Positions 9,201 to 18,200 of a DNA stretch of 18,767 nucleotides are shown piece by piece. Source of the stretch: Treponema sp. (GTDB taxonomy: Bacteria; Spirochaetota; Spirochaetia; Treponematales; Treponemataceae); contig JALNVF010000054.1 in NCBI GenBank assembly GCA_023231445.1, forward strand, positions 1-18,767, in the 5' to 3' direction. Below the pieces are notes generated by a model, which saw only the letters and a program-made list of their open reading frames with translations, was not told where the DNA came from and did no database searches. Each line of letters begins with the position of its first letter. The first letter of the stretch is position 1. A program made the translations under genes and the position numbers.

Positions 9201-12200
9201 TGTCGTCCACGGACCGTATACACCGTTAATGTCCTTCGCACGAACCTTGAAATGTATAGTCCTCGTAGTTCCTGAAGTGGTGGAATTAAACTCAGAAGAC
9301 GCATTGATTGTTTCATTCCAGCTCGTCGTTCCGTTTACCTTCTGCCCGGCGCCTCCGTTGTACCAGTCAGTCGTTGTTCCGCTTATGGCAACTGTATCAC
9401 TTGCATCGTAATCCCCATCGCCATCTACATCGATCATCATATATACGGAACCAACCGCATCGTCATCTTTTGCAGACCCGAATATACGGATTGTTCCGCC
9501 CAGAACCCTGTTCGTGTTATCCGGGTCAGGATATCCAATCGTCACATTCGGTAAATCACCGTCCGGATCAACCCACAGAATATAGGTGCTGAGAGTATCG
9601 GAATAGACGTTTCCGGCTTTATCGGTCGCACGGACTAGAATCGGAAGGTCCCACACACCGTCATTGTCGGAATCCTCAGAATATTTACTCACCCGTAGAT
9701 TTGAACCGTTACTGCTAAAATCAACAGCAGTGGTGCTCCCGGAAGTGCCTGCCACCTGGAACGTATCAGCCGTTTTATTAATAACATAATATGGTGCTGT
9801 TGTAACCATCTTTCCTGCCAAAGAAGAGGAAGATGTCGTAGTATCGTATCCGTCGAACCAAACCTTATCTCCGTCGGAATATCCGTGGGACGCAAGAGTA
9901 AAGGTATCTGTCGAAGAATCCAGCGTCACGTCCTTCCCGGCATAGTTATCGATTTTGCCGAGAGATCCGCTGGCCGTAAACGGAATTTCCCAGCTGAATG
10001 TTCCGTCGGTAGCTGTCCAGCCAGTCTCCTGTTCAAGGGCTGTCATTCCAATTTTATACTGCACGGAGGCAAGCCCTGCCGTATCATCGCTGGCTGTTCC
10101 TTTTACAGTTACCTCCCCGTTCAATGCATCCGTTTGTGCAGAGGGACTCGAATGAGTAACGGTAGGCGGCGTATTATCAACAAGGATTGTCATGCTCGTT
10201 GTTACTGTAAGGGTGGAAGTATCTGTTGCCATGACGGACAATGAAAAGGCTCCGTCGTTCTTTTTGTCGATACCGGAGACATCGATAACGTCCGTCTCAT
10301 AGACCTGCTGATATACCGTACCTGTACCATCTGAAGAAATCCCGTCTCTGGAAGCTGTAAATTCGGTATCTACAGTATTATTCGTAGCTCCAAAGTCTGT
10401 ATCAAACGCCGTAGTGCCGACGCTCGCAATTTTATAGGTACTCCCTTTTATAATATCAGAGGCCTTTATTCTTCGTTCTACCGTACCTGTATCACCGGAC
10501 GTTCCATTACGGTTGGCGGTAAAGACAGTGCCCACTGTATTTTCTCCGGCACCAAAATCCGTAAAGTCGGTAGAACTGATACTTGCGATGGCATACGTAT
10601 TTCCATCTTGTATTGATGAAGCCTGAATTGCACCATCGTCAAAAACAGCGGTCGACGAATAACTTGTACCATTCAGCTTCACAGCAACCGAAGCAATACC
10701 ATTCGCATCAGCGGCGGGAATACGCAATTTAAACTTACCAGAAGCGCTGCCGCCGAACGGCATATTGGTCGTTAACGGCTCCCTATCCTTAAAGGTAAAC
10801 GACGGAGTCTCTGCCATCCCTTCATTCGTACGGTCGACTATAATAGTTTCCCCTATTGTCGGTTGTGTCGTATCCAGCTTGAAGAATAACGGCGTTTCAA
10901 GATACGGATCATCGGTCCGATATGCCGTACCGGTACCGGTACCTGCACCAGAAGCAGTAAACACAGTCCCGACCGTATTCGAACCGGCGCCTATAGCCGT
11001 AAAATCCGTAGTACCAACATAATTTATCGTATAGGAATTATCGGAAACTAAAGAAGTCGCCTTATACACTTTAAGAAGACGCGGCGTAGTCAATGAAGAT
11101 GAAGCTGCCGTCGTAAATGTAGTTTCTGCGGCATCTTTAATGTTGAAATAAAGAGATTTAACGCCGTCGCCACCTGTAACGGTATAGGTAAAACTTGATC
11201 CATTCAAAGATACATTAGTCCATTCGTCACCTTCCGCATTTTTCATCTGAAGGGAGATAACGGTACCGTCATCATCGGTGATAGTACCAAAAATATCAGA
11301 GGAGTTCTTGAGTGTGGAGCTTCCATCAGTGACAAGATTTGTTAACTTTATAATCGGTTTGTCGGCATTCGGATCAATCGTATACTCATAGACATACACA
11401 CTCTCGTTACCGGCCGTATCTGCGGCAACCAGTTTAAAGTAGACGGTTTCGCTGGTACCTGTATATGCGACATTGCAATTACCGCCGGTACCGAGCATAT
11501 TCAAACCACTTGTCACAAGTTGACTGAACGACCAGCTGTAGGCAGCTGTGTCGGATAATGTTCCGACAAGTGTATCACTCGAATACGTCGTCGAACTATC
11601 ACTTGTCGAGTAATACAATTTTATATAACTCAGCGTATAATTATCCGTTGCAGTACCGGCAAATGTCGCTTTTCCGTTAATCGTTGCAAGTATACCAGTA
11701 TCGGGAGGAAGGTCGGTATTTTCAGTAGCATCCTCCCATATATCCCTCCCAACAATTTTTGAAGAATATGTTGATGAAAGAGTAACGGTTGGAGAAGTCT
11801 TGTCGACTGCAATCGTAAATATCTGTTGTGCGCTGCCGTTGCCGGCCGTATCTGTCGGTGTCGCTTTTACTGCTCCACCACTTGCAATACTACCGGAAGC
11901 AATTACGGCCTTCCAGCCGGTAATTAAAGTCTTGTTTGAAGAGTCGTAGGTGCTATAGGCTGCAGAGTTTGCATTTGTCCAGTCCGTAAGATCGGTCGCC
12001 GCCGTATACGTAAGGCTCGTCGGTGTCACAGCCGTCCCGCCGACGGTAAAAGTAATTCCCTCCTTTACGCCGCTCGCAGTGTCGCTGATGATACCGTAGA
12101 TCGTTATATTCTTCTTACCACTCGCGAGTACCGTTCCGCCCGCATCTCCGTGCGTAGCACCGTCGTCGAAGGTGTAGAAGGTCGAAGCAAAAGTCGGATC

Positions 12201-15200
12201 ATCCTGATCGACATGAACCGTATAATTCGAAAGTGCACTGACATTGCCTGCTTTATCAACAGCCTGAATATACAACGTATTCGGCGTACTGCCGTTATCA
12301 GCTTCAAAACCGGCCAGAGTAAACGTATAGGGAAGATCGGTACCTGTACTACCAGAAAGAGAAACAGAGCTTTGATCTGTTATCGTAGTACCCGGTGCCG
12401 TACCGGTCGGTTTCTTCACATAATAGTAAACTTTATCAAGTCCGGACGTATTTTCCGTAAAGTACCCTTTTATCTTCATAGACGTCGTTTTGTACCATGT
12501 TGAATCGGACCAGTTTTTATCGTTAACCAGGAACGGATATGTTGAATCATTATACGCAACAGGTTCCGGGGCGATAGTATCGACCGTAGCACTAGCAGAC
12601 ACTGCAGTACCACTCCGCTTTGCCGCATCGGTTCCAGATACCGAGAATGCCCATTCACCGTCTTCGACTGCACTACCGCCACCGCTTGCAGGAACCTCAA
12701 TCGTGAAAGTTACAGTTACAGTTTTACCGCTTAATGATCTTGCAATCGTAAGATTTTTACCAGTATTGTCTTCGGTATACTCCGTTGACCCGAGTTTTGC
12801 CGTTGCCGTAACGTCCGACTCTGCAATACTTAACCCGTCGGTTACTGTAGCAACAGCCTTGAACGTATGCGACGAAGTATCACCTTTGACATAATATACG
12901 TTGTTGTCCGTATTTAGCGTTCCGCCGGTCAGTGAAATTGCACTGATCACAGGTGCACTGAAGTCGAACGTAATATTACTGTAGGATGCAGGAGTAGTAA
13001 CGTTCCCGTACACATCCTTTGCACGGAAGCTGATACTGTTTCCACTGCTTTCCTTTACCGTGAGCGCTGCTGTCCAGCTTACCGTCACGTTCGTCACTGC
13101 CGTTGTATTCTGAACGGTAACCCATTCTGTCGCAGCATCCGTCGTCATTGCACTTGCTTCTGTTGCCGTACTCTCAGCTGTGACATTTGCCGGATCGCTG
13201 TTCGTCGTATACTGCAGAACACTTGTACCGCTCGTTTTATCGAACCACGTGCCACTCACCGTATATGTCGCTGTACGAGGCGTCCCGCTGGCAATATCCG
13301 TTACATCACTTTCGGTATATACTTTCTGACTTGATGAAGATGAACCTGATGCAAGATTACTTATTGTAAGTACCGGCGCAGCAGTATCAAGGCTGAATGT
13401 TATCCCGCCGGAAATGACTTCGTTACCAACAGCATCTATCGCATGCACGTAGAACGTATAGTTACCGTCCACATATGAACCGGCTGTCATAAATGCAATC
13501 GCCGGAATAGTAAGCGACAGAGTATAAGCACTCGTCGTAGCCGTTGTCGTTGATTCAACAATATATGAAGCCGCTGCATCTGCTGTACTCACCGTGGATA
13601 TCCACATTTTTACCGTGCCGCTTGTAACGTCTGTTGCTGTTGCGGAAACAGAAACTCCTGCATCTGCCTCTGTCTTTGTCAGATGCAAAGTTGCCGGTTT
13701 CTGCGTAGTGAGTACAGGAGCTTTTGTATCGATTTTCGGGCTGATTGTTACATAATCGGCTGCAGCCGTCGTATTACTCACGGCATCGGTCGCCCTGATT
13801 CTTATAGTATTTGATCCTTCTGCACATACAATCGAAGCAGCTTTCCAAATTCCGGCTTTTTGGTCGCCCGTTGAAAGGGTCATCGGTATCCATGTGGTAC
13901 CGTCCAATGAATAAGTAACACTCGTAACGCCGCTCGTTGCATCTGCGGCTTCCGTCTGAATTCCGATCGTCGACGTTGCATACAAATTATTAGCATTTCC
14001 ACTGATTACTTCTGCATTGGAGATTGCAGGAGCAGTCTTATCACGGTAGAACGTTACCGTTTGCGGATTTGTATGACCCAGATAATCCGTTGCAGTAACT
14101 GAAAATGTAAGAGTTCCCTCTGAACTCCCCGTCGGAGTGGCTGTCGCAGTCCAACTGCCACCGGTTATCGTTACCTTATTTCCATCAGAAGCATCAGAAG
14201 ACGAAGATACCAATGTTTCTGTTCCATTCGTTATCGTGTACGAGATACTCTTTACGCCGCAACCCATATCGGAAGTTACACCGGCAAGCGCAATGGTAGT
14301 CGCTGTTTCGTTTGCATTACTTGTTGGTTTTGTTATACTTAACACCGGAGCAGTTGCATCAAATAATACAGTTAAAGATTTTGCAATCGTATTGCCTGCC
14401 GCATCCGTCATTGTAAGCGTATAAACATATGTTCCGTCACCCGGTGTTGTTGCATAGGTATATGTCCATACACCGTCGCTGTTCATTGCAAACTCACCAC
14501 CTGAGTAGGAACTGCCGTCTTTTGTGACTGCCATCGAGACAAATCCTTCGCCGCTTGTACTGGTTGTTGCAAATGCGGTTGTACTGTTGTCATCAACATT
14601 GCCTTTCAGAACAAAAGTACTTCCCGCAAGATGTGTCGTCCCGGCAGTCATTGTATAGGCACCATTATCCGAATATGTCGTCGTCTCCACCACACCGGCC
14701 GTTGTATATAATGCACCGCTTGAAGTACACCAACTGGTTGTTGGCACTGTTGTATCAACTATAAGTTTTTTTGGCACATCGGTAGACGTGTTGTCTGCGT
14801 TATCAACGGCGACTGCATGCAGATAATAATTACCGCTTTCAACATTGTATGTATTCCATATCCATGAACTGCTTGTACCACCGATCGTTATTACACTGCC
14901 TGATGTTGTTGTGGCAGCAGCGGAAGAAGTGTCGAGCCAGACGTATATTCCTTTCAATTGCGATCCGCCTTCATCACTTGCACTCCCTTCGAAGCTATAT
15001 GATGACTGGTTGCTCTGCTCTGCAAAAGAAGTTACCACAACATTCGGTGCCGTACGGTCTATCGACACAGACTTCGAGACATAGCTCTTGTTTCCCGCCT
15101 TATCCGTTGCCGTGATCGTATAGGTATATGCATACGTACCTGTATCCGGTACAGTCTGCTCATACGACCAAGTACCACTGGTAACGGTTTTACCATCTAT

Positions 15201-18200
15201 CGTTCCTACCGTTGTGTTTGTTGTAAGAGTGATATCTTCTGCCGTCGCATTGTTAATTGAACGGGTAGCAGTAATTGACTTAAAATAACTATCTTTAAGC
15301 GTTCCTGACAGAGAGAATCCCTTGCTCGTCCCATCGCTCAGCGTGGTTGTTCCGCTCGTATATGTCCCGATCCCATCATCTTCCGCAAGTGTCGGTACCG
15401 TACAGTCTGCTACAATATGCAGGCCGGCTGAAATTCCTTCGTTCCCTGCCACATCCGTCGCTTTCGCAAAAATCGTATAGTCTCCGTCGCCTGTGGATCC
15501 GAGCGCAATGAAATCCGTTATTGAGGCTTTCCACACACCACCGCTTAAATTTGCTGTCTCATCCCATGCTGACGCTGTCCCACTTATATACGTATAAGTG
15601 GCTGAACTACTCCATGCAGAATAATTACCTTTTACCGCCGCATACGTTACGCGGCTTACTCCGCTTCCTCCCGTATCGGTCGAATTTACCGTAAATGTCA
15701 GCGGCAGAGTGCTTTTGAAATAAGTAATGCCGCTGTCCGTCATGCTGTCCGTCGTACTAACCGCCAAATTGCTGACATCTGGAGCAATGGTATCAACCGT
15801 AGTTTTCAGTCCGCTTACAGTCTTCTCCTGTCCGGCAATATCTTTCGCCTTTACATCAAACGTCCATAGACCGTTATTCGTTGCACTGTTACCGGTAAGG
15901 TAAATTTTTACTGTTCCGTCCGATGTACTGTACCTGTACCCGTTTTCTCCAGATTGAATTATATTACTACCATATGTTGCAGTAACAGTTATGGGATTTG
16001 TACTGTCCATCGCATCTGTATCGCTGTATGTTCCTGTTACTACAGTAGTCTCTGATGTCGTTGAAAGTACATAAGAAACAGGTGTTCCCATCGTCAATGT
16101 CGGCGCAGAATAATCGAACGTTATGCCGGTATATGATGTCACCACAGAAACGATATCTTTTGCATCCGTTGCCCGCAGCGCAAGATTTTTATCAGTGCCT
16201 TGTCCGACCGGTATTGCTGCTTCAAAGCTGACTGCCGAACTCGTACCACTCGTCGTCGTCGTTCCGGACACTATCTGCCAATTTGACCAAGAAGCCGTTG
16301 CTTCGTTATAGTCTGTCGAATACTCCAGCGTCTTCGCGCCGCTTCCGGCATTACCGGAACTGTCGATATCTTTCCACGTCCCGACTATCGTATAAATATA
16401 ATCACTGCCTGATTTTTTATAATATGCGCTCGTACCTATTATTGTAGCATTATTGCCAAGTTCACTGTTCGTTACTGATATTACCGGCGCAGTCGTATCG
16501 ATGAGAATGGAAGAAACTGTCTTTGATACAGACTGTCCGGCTTTATCCTTTGCCGTTACCGTAAACACCCATGTACCGTCGTTTGTATGATCCGATAATG
16601 CAGGAAGCGTAAAACTCCACTCTACAGCGACTCCGGTCGAAAGTTCAGACAATTTCGGAGATGTCGTTTCATCAAATGTATAGAAAGTACCTTTATTCGT
16701 TCCGTTCTTCGTCGCTGTTACAACAAGACTTGCAAGATTCTTTTCCTTAACCGTCCCGCTCACCGTTACATCGGTCTTACTTGTCGTTGTTAAACCTGGG
16801 GAAGTTATCTCCACTTCCGGAGCCGCTCTGTCAAGCGTTACTTTTGCACCAACGGAAGATACGGCCGCATTCCCCAGCGCATCTTTTGCTGCAAAGAAAA
16901 TATACCACGTATCATCTGTATTATAAGCGGTGCTGCTCAAGTCTGCTGTTACTGCCCAAGTTCCCGAACCTGTATTAACAGCAGCACTCTTCCAGCTGCT
17001 GTTCGAGGAGTCATACACAGGAGCTACGTTACTCGCCATAACAACGTAGTACACTCCCGTTACGCCGATATTGTCACTCATCGTACCGCTGTACGACTGC
17101 GGAACATTGTATACAACGTTGCGCTCTGCTGTATCATCGACCGTAATCTTCGGTTTCTGGGAATCCACCTGCGCGGTAATTGTCCGCGTCTCCGCCGTCC
17201 ATCCTGCAGAATCGGTTGCGTTAATGGTGAACGACCATTTTCCGTCATGCTTTGTTGCAGTTGTAGATGATGCAAGTATCTTTATTACTTTGGTAATTTC
17301 CGTCGCGGTTGAGGCTGTAGTAGTAACAGTATAATCAGTACCGGCTTCCACAGTCGTTCCCGCACTGTTCGTTATACCGGAAACAGTAAGATCCGCTATG
17401 CTCTTATTGTCGGTCGCATCAATCGTAAATGAAAGATCACCACTATTTGTTGAAGTAGTATTTATGCTGCTCGTACCATTGTCAATTTTAATTACCGGTG
17501 CAGTCGCATCAACGGTATAAGTCGACGGATCCGTGTATGTGACGCTGTTCCCTGCATTATCGGTTATTGTATACGTAATTGTATTCGCTACACCGTCGGT
17601 AAGGATAATTGTGCCTTTGTAAATCGAGTAATATGTGTTGATATTGGCAATCGATGAACCGGTGTATTTTGAATAATAATTCAGTGTACCTGAATTACCG
17701 CTCCCGCCGTTTATACTGTATGCGACAGTTGCAATACCGCTGGTAACCGTAGATGTATACGGCGTACCGTCCGTACCGCACTGATCGGAAACATACACTT
17801 CAACGGATTTTGTCGTCGTCTTTGTAAAGTTTGATGTGGTTGAAGGCATGAATACCGACGGCGCCGTGGTATCCACCATATAGTCGATTTCATACGATGA
17901 AGTCTGACCGTACCGGTCGGCTGCAGTATATACTATTGCATAGCTGCCGTCCGCTGCAGGCGGCGTTACGGTATCGGCCAGCGTAAATGCCGTCGTACTG
18001 CCGATCTTAAGGCTTACCTGCGGACTTCCCGTTCCATTCCCGCTGTTCGTCGTAATCGTTACGACGCCGCTGCTGTCGGTAACTGTTCCGGAAACGGTAA
18101 GCGGCTTTGATGAAGAATAATAGCCGCCGTTTGCCGGAGTCACGCTGCTGAACGCCGGCCCGCCGTTGTCTACCGCAACCGCAAAGTAACTGCCTGCGTA

